From: Daldinia sp. FL1419
Taxonomy: Eukaryota; Ascomycota; Sordariomycetes; Xylariales; Hypoxylaceae
DNA: 64,000 nucleotides
Reading direction: 5' to 3'
Assembly (NCBI GenBank): GCA_025201765.1
Contig: MU623392.1
Coordinates: 1 to 64,000, forward strand
The notes under the pieces were generated by a model. The model saw only the letters and a program-made list of their open reading frames with translations, had not been told where the DNA came from and made no database searches. The translations under genes and the position numbers were made by a program. The stretch's first letter is position 1, and every line of letters begins with the position of its first letter. Shown here piece after piece: positions 1 through 11,273 of the stretch.

Positions 1-935
1 CGTGCTGATCGTGCCTCAGGGTGTACTTCTAAAAGACCCTTGTTAAGTATTGACAAGGGGTCACAAGCTAACATTATTTCAGGGGGTGGACTGTACAGCT
101 TGACTCAAGGAGGGCGGTGTGGGGTCTTGGGTCCCTTGCAGCGTCCGGTTATCGGGTTGAAGAAGTAAAATCTGGGGAAGACGGCGGGTATCGCTATAGA
201 TGACGTGATTTGGGCGGTCGACAAAGCATCCGATCGGTATATGACCTGCCTAAGGTACCTCCCTACTAAGTAGCCAAGGTACCTAAGTAGCCTAGCCAGG
301 TTAGCCTAAAAAGGTGGTCTGTGCGCAAAGACTACATTGTTTTCATCTCGTAGGGCTGACATTTGTCCACGCTGTCACCTGCTTTTTGCTTATTCAATGC
401 TGTACGTCTTTCCAGAAACAAGGGAATAGTAAGGCTACCTATATAAAGCGGGAGGATAGTATAACTGGGATGAGCGGATGGCAAATTGTAATAATTATTT
501 CAACTTCTATAGAATTTTGTTGTTCCCGCAGTTTAGCTAGGTACCTAGTTATTCAGATAGTTGCAGTTTATTCGAGATATTGCGATATAGTCGAGCATCC
601 CCTTTTATTATATCGCTTAATATACGCTGTAATATACGACTTTTATCTCGGTTGCCAACAGTATGTCATGCTCGTATTTACCGGCAAATCTATCAAGATG
701 GATAAACTCCTCGACGGCTCAAAATACTTACAGGTATCGAGCCCTAGAAAATAAATTCGCTGTGAGAATTCATATCATTGTACAGAGCAATGTCGTCCAA
801 ACCAATGTCTAGTACCGATTGCAACCCAAGTGGCCACTACAAAGTGAATAAAAAAGACCCTCATTATTCCGACGTAAACGCCTTCCCCCATCCCTCCAGA
901 TAGCTCTCAAATTAGGTTCATCCAAAAGCATTTAT
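1..935. other. Intergenic, no gene recognised
   Basis: This is AT-rich sequence downstream of the msp1-like gene. It holds several copies of the palindrome AGGTACCT (253-260, 277-284, 539-546). A 146-codon open frame at 314-754 starts at GTG, has no recognisable domain and looks like chance. Confidence 0.5.
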
Positions 936-2379
936 TTATGCGGAAACCTCCGTAGCGGCCTCTGTAGTTTTCGCACCCGTAGTCGATGTCCCCACCGTTT
1001 CCGCGTCGTCCTCGACGTCCTCGTATTCGCTACTCGACGATTTGGCTCGCGAGTGGTTTTTCATAAGAATCTGACCTGCGCCTTTCCGCCCGAAAAAATC
1101 CTCCGTACGAATTCCTCGCACTTTGCTTGGGTCAATTGTTGACATGGAGCTTCCGCTCGCTCGGTGCTGGCGAATGTATTCTCGGACAGGGGCCATAGCC
1201 GCATCGCGACAGGCTTCCTTAATGTCACTGCCAGACATACCAGCCGTTACTCTCGCTATGTACTCAATATTGAAATTATCAGGATCGGTATTCGTATCTT
1301 TGAGGACAAGTTGAAGGATCCGTAACCGTTGGTTTTTATCCGGTAAAGATACAGGGAATTTCTTGGGCATTCTGCGGAGGATAGCCTCGTCGATGTCATG
1401 AATACGATTGGTAGCACCAAGCACAACGATTCTTGCGGGGAGTCCCTGCGTATTCGCTGAAGTTAAGCCATCCCATAATGTCATGAATCTATTAGCCATC
1501 GTTAGTTACGGTGTATGATCGTGCGATGACCGTCCTTACTCTGCTTTAACCATGCCGCTAGCTTCGTGCTCACCGCTTCTCCTAGTTCCTAGTACTGCGT
1601 CTATTTCATCGATAAATATAATAGCAGGCTGAAGTTTACGAGCAAGCGAAAACACTGCTCGAACAAGCTTATTCGAATCGCCGTACCACTTCTCGGTCAA
1701 GGTCGAAATATGAAGGTTGATGAAGGATGCGCCGCTTTCGTGTGCGACAGCCTTGGCCAACATGGTCTTTCCGCAACCTGGAGGACCGTAGAGTAATACA
1801 CCAGAAGGCGCGGATAATAAGGGCGCTGCGTGAGAGTAGAGATGCGGCATCGTTAACGGGTATATGACGGATTCTTTAACCTCCTCAATGATATCCTCCA
1901 ATCCACCAATATCTGTAGAACACATTAGAAGTGCAAGTTTAAACGGCCAAGGGAAAAACGTGCTTACCATCAAATCCGACAGGTATATCTTCCGGTGGGA
2001 CAACCTCCAGCGCAACAAGGTTCTCATATTCGTTAAGGACTAGGTCCTCTATTCGAGGACCCCGTTTCGTTCCATTGCTTTCGTCTTCCTCGTTGCCTTC
2101 TTCTTCGTATTCTCTCGATTTTTGTAATCTCTGAAGATTCGCTTTCGCCTTGAGACGGGCTTGTTCGCGTTTCTCCTTGTCCGGATCGGCGAGGGTTCCT
2201 TGAAGGGTCGATATAACATTTCGAGTTAGAAACCAGGCGGCCCCAGCCTAGCCGACAGTGTTAGTGATAACAATTCAGTATTGTGGATAGATTCCGATCG
2301 AAGAATGTTATCTTACCGTGCCTAGAATCAAGAGCAAGTCCCAAAAATAATCGGATCCATTTCGTCTTCGGTCAACCAT
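936..2379 (-). CDS. msp1: Msp1/ATAD1-type AAA ATPase of the mitochondrial outer membrane
   Basis: This tail-anchored-protein extractase removes mislocalised membrane proteins from the outer mitochondrial membrane (family knowledge). Four exons join in frame to 422 aa: 2379-2317, 2247-1968, 1912-1540 and 1488-936. The N-terminus has a hydrophobic segment at about residues 11-33, matching the single membrane anchor. A basic, charged linker follows, then one AAA domain opening with FDDIGGLED (about 113-121). Walker A GPPGCGKT is at 157-164, Walker B IIFIDEID at about 212-219, and the sensor stretch reads LGATNR. The third intron falls inside MVKAE/FMTLWDGL, a segment strongly conserved in Msp1, which confirms the splice. 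The Glu/Thr-rich C-terminal tail is longer than in yeast (362 aa). The start is the only upstream ATG in frame. The gene is divergent from csm1. Confidence 0.93.
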
Positions 2380-3177
2380 GGCGAAGGACTGCTTGATCCC
2401 GTTGAGAATCATTGGATACGCCTCCCAGTTGGCTGGGTGAAATTAAGATGGTGGAAATGCAGGCTCGTGTGGGTTTAGAGTTTAGACACGCCACAATACT
2501 AAGCAGGCCGGGCATACGTACAGTCCCCGATTCAGGTGTTAAAAGGTTGGAACATGTACTATGTGTAAGCTTGTTAGGCCAGGTACATAGGTAAACCTTG
2601 GTCTACACAGTAAAGTTATCAACGCCACATGCAGACGGGAACGTGGCGGCCTTACGTATTGTACCTAGGTAATTTCAGGCACGCCCTGGCGCCCACTATG
2701 TATCTAGGTGGTTAGTTAGGTACTAAGTCTTAAGTATCGATTCGTTTGCACACCTCCGCGATTAGGTAATCTAATCTGATCTGTGTATTCTGTACTTAGG
2801 GTGGGGAGCTGCGCGGTACCTATGCATATCTATGTCGAAGTACTAGGTACCTTTATTGACTTGGTCTTGTTTGCAGACTTTTTGTTTACTTGGGTCCTCC
2901 AATCCTAGATTATGATTGGCGACAAGGACATCCCACCCTTCATCGCAATCTAGGATCAGTACATACCTACTATGTACATACATTATCTCTCCACGGCCTT
3001 CTGTCGCGTGATAAGACATAACCACAAACGAGTTAATTAGAGCAATTCAAAATTTATACAATTGCATCATACATCCCTAGGTGCATTACTCGGGTTAATA
3101 TAATTGGGTCTAGTTGGACCTTTGCACGGACCTTATCAGAATCCACAAGACGCGACGCCAATTCATCATCGTGTTCG
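2380..3177. promoter_or_regulatory. Shared divergent upstream region of msp1 and csm1
   Basis: These roughly 800 bases lie between two divergent starts, so they must hold both promoters. They are AT-rich with AGGTACCT/CCTAGGTA words (for example 2844-2851). No TATA box or binding site could be assigned with confidence. Confidence 0.45.
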
Positions 3178-4852
3178 ATGTCAAAGGCGAAGGCGGCTGC
3201 ATTACTTAGACTAGTGGGTACCGACGACGAGGAAGAGGATATCTTGGCCGAAAACGCAGCAAATACCAAGAATATGGCACCGGGAAGAAAAGCCCGTGGA
3301 GCAGCTACAAACGGAGGCGCCGACCAAGCAAAGAATGCGACGCGTCAGATGAGTAAAAAGACGGCTGCTGCCGCTAAAGGTGCCACTACAACGAACCCCC
3401 CAGCGCGAAAAGCTTTGGCTGATAAATCAGCGAATGTGCAAGAAAAGCCTACACGAGGGAGAGGGAAAGGAAATAAACGGCCCGCCGAAGAAGAGATTAC
3501 CCCGGTAATAGAAGATGAGCTGGAAGAGTCGACGGCTAGCGATGCGAAACCTAAAGGCGCGAGGGGTCGGCCACGAGCCTCGAAGGCACCGAAATTATCG
3601 AAAGATGACGACGTATCGACCATAGATCAATCAGAATCTGTAGCTCGACCACCGGGTAAAAGGGGACGTAAACCGAAAACGCATATCGAGACACTACCTG
3701 AAGAACCTGAAATCGCCGAAATTCCAGAAACCCAACCTGTCCCAGTCGAGGATGAGATTCCAGAGACGCAAGCAGTTGAGACGACAGGCTTTAGTCTGGA
3801 AGAAGACGACCAGATGGAAGATTTGCCTCCTCATAATCATCACGGATTTTCCTCTGTCCAACGTATCCAGTCGCATAACATTTTTGGTATAAGTCAAAGA
3901 GCAGTACCGGCGTCAGATTCCGAGCTTCACGAATCATCGATGAGACGACGAATAGGAGACCTTAGTCGGAAGTACGAAAATTTAGAAGCAAAATATCGAG
4001 ACCTACGAGAGATTGGTGTTAAGGAGGCAGAGCGCAATTATGATCGGTTGAAGAAGCAAACGGAGGAAAGGGCTAACAGTGAGTATACAAGAGGTGGCGT
4101 TTCGGTACCGAAATGAGACGGCTGACGATCTGTAGCCGCGAACCAACTTATCGACACTTTAAAAGCGCAGCTGTCCGCACAAACCGAGCTAGCTAAAGAG
4201 GCGCAGCGTTTGAGACAACAACTAGAGGCTAGCCAAAGCAAGGTGGAACAATTACAGAACAAAGTCAACGATACTAATACTTCGTTGGTGGAAGCGAAGA
4301 CGGAGATCAAGACACTCACTACGAAGCTAGCTGCCGCCCGATCAGCTGAGGCGGCGGTCCCTAAGATTCCAGGCAGTGCTATTAAAGGATCAAGTGCAAA
4401 TAAAAGTCTTATTGCTAATGCTGAGGCCGCTGCCCAGGTAGCGCAAATGAAAGAAGATTTATACGGAGACTTGACTGGTTTGATTGTCCGTGGCGTCAAG
4501 CGAGAGGAAAACGGAGAAACTTATGACTGCATTCAGACAGGTAGAAACGGGAGTAAGTTTATGTTTAATTCTGTTTTCTCCTTTATGAGCCGTTTAAATC
4601 AAGAAATGCAAACTGACTTATTTCCCCCTAGCTCTCCATTTCAAATTGGTTGTGGGTGGTGAAGAGCTTACTGAGAAACTCGACGAACCTCAGTTTGTAT
4701 ACATGCCTCAGTTAGACCCAAGTCGCGATCAGGAATTGATCGAGATACTACCGGATTATCTTGTGGAGGAAATCACTTTCCCTCAGTCACATGCCGCGCG
4801 GTTCTACGCGAGAGTCATGAAGTCACTCACAGAGCGTCCGGAATATGAGTGA
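3178..4852 (+). CDS. csm1: Monopolin complex subunit Csm1/Pcs1, chromosome segregation
   Basis: This is a kinetochore/rDNA clamp subunit that cross-links kinetochores and prevents merotelic attachment (family knowledge). Three exons (3178-4078, 4136-4552, 4632-4852) join to 512 aa. Residues 1-230 are disordered, basic and acidic by turns, with two AT-hook-like cores (ARGRPR near 128, KRGRKPK near 161) and a repeated EIPETQ. Residues about 240-390 form a heptad-rich coiled coil. The C-terminus (about 400-512) is the globular Csm1/Pcs1 domain, seen in DLYGDLTGLIVRGVK and LHFKLVVGGE and ending in a helix with HAARFYARVMKSL. Both introns have good donors (GTGAGT, GTAAGT) and preserve the frame. 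The long basic tail is typical of filamentous fungi and absent from yeast Csm1. Confidence 0.9.
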
Positions 4853-5530
4853 AAAGCGAATCATTAACACCTTTTTTCCTTATTTGCTTTTACGGAAGGT
4901 GGAGGGGTGGGGAATGCATTGCTGTAGATACCAAGATACCAGAATATAATTGATATCCCGTCCAGTACCCTCTTTTATTATTGAGGGTTTATAAATGGGT
5001 TTAGTTGAGGGTCGAATCGATACCTCGGATGGTTCTTTTTGTTGTTTTTTTTCCCTTCAATTCTCGGACCGTTGTGGCAGACCCCGATAAATCGGCGCCC
5101 GGTCCCGCATCGGTACGTGGATGTTGGGATGCACCTACGTAATCAGCCCTGTTTGTGTACCCGCAGAGCTGTGCCTTTAGTACCCTAGGTAGGTACCTAA
5201 AGGACCCCTGCAAACACAGACGCGATTTCTTAAGCTGTTCAAGCTGACACCTTGACGGCCGCTATGAAAAAGCGGGTTGCAATCTGTTAAACTCAACTTG
5301 CGACTCAACTCTTGTACCGTCTACGTCGCAAAAGTATCTTCGGGTCTCGTCTTTAATAGAGCTGAGGATTGTATAGGGGAATATAACGGTTTAATTTATT
5401 CGTTCTTTTTCTTATTTCCTATGGATCCATATCGAGCTGACCAACACATCTCATTTAAAACCTCGTCATTTTGGTGAGATCTCTACTTGTTCCGCTTCAC
5501 GACGGGAACTATCCTTTACATTTTACAGCG
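4853..5530. other. Intergenic, downstream of csm1 and upstream of mcd4
   Basis: This holds the csm1 3' end and the mcd4 promoter/leader. One AGGTACCT copy is at 5191-5198. A short open frame at 5277-5477 lacks domain features and is treated as chance. Confidence 0.4.
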
Positions 5531-8500
5531 ATGGCGGGCACCAATCGCTTCAAATTCCTGGCTATAGCCATGGTATTCCACCTAATTTACATATACTCAA
5601 TTTTCGATGTCTACTTTGTTAGTCCTATCGTTAGTGGAATGCAACTGTTCCGCGTGGAGAGACCCGCAGGAGTTAAGGCACCGGCGGATCGGCTCGTCCT
5701 CTTTGTTGGTGTGTATCGTTCCTTTACAGAGTGTATCAAGTTGAAATACCCTCGCTAACGGGTGAAATAACTAGGTGATGGATTGCGCGCAGACAAGGCT
5801 TTCCAGTCCCATCCCGAACCTTTTCCTGAAACCGAAGCCGATGAGGTCCCGAGACCGCTCGCTCCTTTCCTACGTTCCCGTGTACTAGAACATGGCACAT
5901 TCGGTGTATCTCATACGAGGGTACCTACAGAGTCCCGACCCGGACACGTTGCTTTAATAGCAGGGCTTTACGAGGACGTTTCTGCTGTTGCGACTGGCTG
6001 GAAACTGAACCCGGTCAACTTTGATAGTGTCTTTAATAGGAGCGCACACACCTGGAGTTGGGGTAGCCCTGATATTCTGCCCATGTTTCAACAAGGCGCG
6101 ACCCCTGGGAGAATAGATGCAGATTACTACGATGCGGAATTCGAGGATTTCTCTAAAGAGGCGCTTGAACTAGATTACTACGTATTCGATCACGTCAAGG
6201 AGGTTTTTGCAGCCGCGCAAAAGAACAAGACCCTCAACGACGCCTTGAGACAAGAGAAAGTTGTGTTTTTCCTGCATCTCCTGGGATTGGACACTACTGG
6301 CCACTCATACCGACCGTATTCAAAGGAATACCTGAGAAATATCAAAGTCGTCGATCAAGGCGTGAAAGAAATAACGGAGCTAGTTCAAAAGTTTTACGGC
6401 GATGATAGGACAGCCTTCGTATTTACGGCTGACCATGGTATGAGCGATTGGGGGAGCCACGGAGATGGCCACCCGGATAACACCAGGACCCCTCTCATTG
6501 CATGGGGCTCGGGTGTAGCCAAGCCGTTGGTGTATTCGGGTACCACTGCCCCCGGTCACGACGAATACTCGTCGGATTGGAATCTGGATAAAATCAAAAG
6601 AAATGACGTGCAACAAGCAGATGTTGCTGCTCTAATGGCTTACTTGATCGGCGTCGAGTTTCCTGCCAATTCCGTAGGAGAGCTGCCGCTTCCGTACCTT
6701 TCCGCAGACATCAAGGAAAAGGCTGAGGCGTCCTTAGTAAACGCTCAAGAGATTCTGGAAATGTATAAGGTGAAAGAGAACAGCAAGAAGGCAACGGAAA
6801 TAAGATACCGACCTTACGAACCCCTAAGCGAGGAGAGTGGCTCGTCCCCCGAAAGTCGAGTGGCATCTATTAGAAAATTAATCGATAATGGAAACTTCGA
6901 AGAAGCCATTGAGGAGTCTGCGGCGCTGATGAAGATTGGGCTTGGAGGGATGCGCTATTTGCAAACTTACGACTGGCTATTCTTGAGAGCTCTTATTACC
7001 ATTGGCTATCTAGGATGGATGGCATACGCCTTGACAACTGTGTTGGACCTACACGTATTGCAAGGCACTTCTCGACCCTCAAGGAACCTCGGCGGCGCCA
7101 TCGTCTTCTCCTCAATCCTTGTGACACTTTATGCGTCCTTCATCGTATCACGCTCGCCCATTACCTACTATGCATATGCTTTCTTCCCTGTCTTTTTCTG
7201 GGAAGAGGTTTACGCTCGCCGAGATAGTTTGATCAAGGGAAGACGGGCCTTATTTGGACACGTCAAGACTGGAGCCAATGTACTCTCCCTTGTATTCAAT
7301 GTTGCCATTTATATTGGCATCATTGTGTCGCTGGTAATTCCCCCCTTTTCGATTGTGAGAGGCTTCTGAAAACCACTAACGCTAATAGGCATTTGGATAT
7401 ATATATCGTGAGATTTTTACAATACTCTACATATTAGGAGCATTTTACCCTCTGACTGCAGGAATATCTTTCCTTCAGAAACATTTGGTTCTCTCTGCGA
7501 CCTGGTTCATATCATGCCTGGCAATGAGCATTTTCACTTTACTACCGGCAATGAAAGTCGAAAACATACCTCTCACGTAAGTTGGCTTGAGTACCTTTCA
7601 CATATATCAAACTGACATTTGACAGTATGGTCGGCGGCGCACTCATGGTCGTTGTTGGCATCTTGTACCTGCTTTTTGAGGATAAATTTCTGGCCGATTC
7701 TTCAAGCTCAAAGAAAAGCAGCACATTGCAGAGGGGCAATGAAATTTCTCGAACTATAATCGGGGTTCAAGTAAGTCGTCAACACTTTATAAACCATATG
7801 GCGTACTAATTCCAGTAGGTTGGTCTCATCATCTTAGCTATATTTGTGACGCGGAGCAGTGCTCTATCGTTACAAGCAAAACAGGGATTGCCACGCGGAA
7901 ACCAGGTTGTAGGATGGCTAGTGCTGATCGTATCGTTTTTGATGCCCGTCGCTCATCGGCTTGAGCCCAATCACCACTACCTTCATAGGCTATTAGTCAT
8001 TTTCCTTACGTGCGCACCAACCTTCGTCATTCTCACTATCTCCTACGAGGGCATCTTCTACTTCGTATTCAGCTTATTACTGCTTACTTGGGTACGACTG
8101 GAACATCATACATATGAGTTCCTCAAGCCGACTAGAAAAGTACCATCGAAGAGCGAAGACGGCAACAAGACGCCAGCGAAGACGGCTATGTCCAAATTCC
8201 GCCCGCTGGTTCTATCGGATGCTCGTGTAGCTCTGTTCTTCTTCGTCCTGCTACAATCGGCCTTCTTCAGCACCGGCAATGTCGCGTCTATTTCTGGGTT
8301 CAGTTTGGAAAGCGTAAACCGACTTTTCCCGATTTTTGATCCCTTCTCCCAGGGAGCACTTCTGATTCTTAAGATTATGATCCCGTTTGCGCTGATATCA
8401 GCCAACCTAGGTATACTCAACAAGAGAATTGGGGTAGCACCATCTGCGCTCTTCATGGTCGCAATGGTCCTGAGCGACATATTGACACTCTACTTCTTCT

Positions 8501-8748
8501 GGGTAGTTAAGGACGAGGGCTCGTGGCTTGAGATAGGATCAACAATAAGTCACTTTGCCATAGCAAGCCTTCTTTTCGTCTTCGTAGCCGCGTTAGAAGG
8601 GGTGAGTGCGTTGTTCATTGCAGGCGTTGAGGTCAATAACTCGCACGAGGCAGAGGTTGAGAGCAATGGGAAAACGCCGGAAGGGCCGATAGAAACGACC
8701 AACGGAGAAATCAAGGCTCAAGATATATCCCCTCCGGATGATAAATGA
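5531..8748 (+). CDS. mcd4: GPI ethanolamine phosphate transferase 1 (Mcd4/PIG-N)
   Basis: This ER multi-pass enzyme adds phosphoethanolamine to the first mannose of the GPI-anchor precursor (family knowledge). Five exons (5531-5708, 5775-7333, 7389-7576, 7626-7770, 7819-8748) join in frame to 999 aa, close to the 920-1030 aa usual in fungi. A signal-anchor helix at about 8-34 precedes the lumenal alkaline-phosphatase-like domain. DGLRAD (61-66) supplies a metal ligand, HTRVPTESRPGH (106-117) carries the probable catalytic Thr111, and TADHGMSDWGSHGDGHP supplies further ligands. From about residue 465 the protein is the PigN domain with many hydrophobic helices. A Ser/Lys-rich hydrophilic tail closes it. 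The downstream half is cut by four short introns while the catalytic domain is one exon. Confidence 0.95.
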
Positions 8749-11273
8749 GTGAGTGTACTTATGTCTATATAAGGCGAATTCCTACTAAGAGCCTATACAT
8801 GAAAGGCAAAATATAATGTGTACATACCACACGTGTACGTTTATCATAATACGATTATGTGAAGGAAAGTTCCATACGATATTATGCACACATGCCACGA
8901 TTACGGATTCCGGTATGCACCCCCTAATTCGTATATAAAATGAATATTTAGTAAAGATCTGCTGGTCTCGCCTAGCTGAACATGAGCTGTCCACTTAAAA
9001 TCGACGAAACTTGCATATGCACGACGCAATATTTGAAGAGAAAAAAAAAGAAAAAAAAGTAGCCTCATCGTTCATCGACTACCGTCGTGGGCTGAAGGGC
9101 CGATATATTATATCGACGATCTCTCTCTATATATGGTAAATGCCTCGGTAGTCCCGGCGTGTTGGCAGCCGTGTCAACTTCCAAGAGCGCGAAGTTACAC
9201 ACTCCACATTTTCTTAATTTCTTCGGGGTTGAATGCCGAGTGATTTGTTTACTATTGGTCGAATATGACGGGTATCTGCCGTAATGTTGTGCTGAAGAAG
9301 GATAGGACCGACGCCATTTTTAAGCGTATCCCGTCGTTGGTATATGTAAGCGTCACTTGTGAACCTGGGTTCAGGATCTAGAAGATAGAATACTATGCCG
9401 TGAACTTGTATCTAGGTCTTACAGCGCGGGGTTACTCGCCTGGGGTGAAGATATCCCACTTGCTTTTGTTGCATGTCTATCAATATTGACATGTGTCAAG
9501 CGTACTCTGTGATACTCTCATCGCTTCGCATATTATCGGGGTTGAGACAGCGTCATAATACACTACACGAGAGTGGGTACAACAACAGAAGCTATTAGAC
9601 GGTCAAGATTGGCAATCTGTGTATGAAACGCCCCAGGTCTTCGGGCTGTCGTTACCGGCGGTCGCGGCCAAAACCAGCTCGTCACCCGACAGGCTCGTGA
9701 GTGTAAAAGTAGCAGCAAAAGTAGCAGCAAAAGTGGCAGGGATGAGAATAGACTAAAGAAAAACGGACTCGCCGCCGAGTCAACCTCCCGCTTCTTCACA
9801 TGTCAGTAAGTTGTAACACATACACAACATACGATACCCATGTCTACCTACTATAGGTAGGTAGGTACCTATGTAATGCTGTCAGTATGGTTGCACACGA
9901 CCCGTTCTAAGGGGCAATTGCTCGCCATTTGCTTCACGTATTATATACCCATTCGCCGAACGATCGGTAACTGAATACGGAGCAAACAATCTACTCCGAG
10001 GAGTCAAGTGACTCTATTATTATGAGCATTTTAACATAATACTCCAAGCTGAAGGATTGCCTCATACTTAGGTACGTACACGTAAGAGCGCGTTAGGTGC
10101 GTTCCCAACTGGTAACGGAGAGAAGATCTAATATATGAAAACCGGGATATAAGAGATGATCGCATATACCCTGATGCCTCACATGCTTCGAAGGCGATAG
10201 GTATTCTTTCCAAAGCCCCCACCACGCGCGACCGGGTTATTATAATTCAGAAAGTTAATAATTAGCAATAAATAAGAAAAGTCTAGTAGTCCTATATTTC
10301 ATATGGTTAAGGCTGTAAAATTACAACATTGTCGCGTGTAATAAGACACCTCCTTTCTAATATCGTCTAATAGCAATACGTACATGGCTACTTGTAAGGG
10401 GAAAAAATAGACTAGAACGGTCGAATAGTCCCGAAGGATGGTCTGGCTACCTATTCCATGCATGTGTACATAGCACGAAAGAGCAAACCACAATATCTGC
10501 GCTAAAGTTTAATATCCGCTTGTATTTCACACCAAGGATTACTATGTCAGATACAAAGGAATAACTAGAAAGGACCTATCAGGTACAAGACCTACATACC
10601 TAGTACCTATAACTGCACTAACGAGACCTGCTAGACAATTTCTCCATACCGGCAGCTACGGGACATGTCACAGCAGATAAAAGTTGAAAGAATAGGCATT
10701 TGGAAGGAAGGAACGTTATAGCTTCGGCGATTTAGAAGTCCAGATTATACACACCGAAAAAAAGACATCAGAACCCTTTTCCAAGTTATCGTTCTTCTTC
10801 CGTTTCCTTAGAGTAAGCGCGGGACATCAAATTCGAAATCCGCTCCTGCGCTCCCGTTCTCTCTCCCCTTGTCGCATTGAACTCTTAACCCGCTCATATT
10901 CGCATCGCCTCCATTTGTGGTCCCCCAAGCTCTTTATTCGACCTTTTTTTTATAATAATTTTCTCTTATTTTCCGCATGATCACAAACCACAAGCAAACG
11001 AGTCCGATCACCTTTTGCCTCGCTTACCTGTCTCCTTATCTGTATACTAAGTATTGTTCCCACCGGTTTACCTATCCCATCTGCCTACCTTACCCGTGTC
11101 TTGCCTCACCGGACGGACGATGAGCTACCGTGAAGTTTAACCCTCCAAAATTCGAGTTCACCGACGACGTCCTTTTAGCCTTGACGGCGAGATATCCTCC
11201 TTCCTTGCGCGCATCATTTCGTTTCGGTCGTAACAAATACGTATATAATTATCGGGACGCGAATCGAGCCTCG
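8749..11273. other. 2.5 kb intergenic region, promoter side of the CTF1-beta-like gene
   Basis: No supportable gene is present on either strand, as the open frames are short and domain-free. There are A-runs near 9040-9058 and AGGTACCT-type words near 9860-9872. The last 300-400 bases before the next gene are pyrimidine-rich, as in long fungal 5' leaders. ATG AGC at 11119 opens a six-codon upstream ORF that stops before the main start. Confidence 0.45.

Noticed and set aside
314..754. 146-codon plus-strand frame at the window start
   Set aside because: It has a GTG start, odd Cys/Tyr/Ile-rich composition, no domain and AT-rich surroundings; it is best explained as chance.
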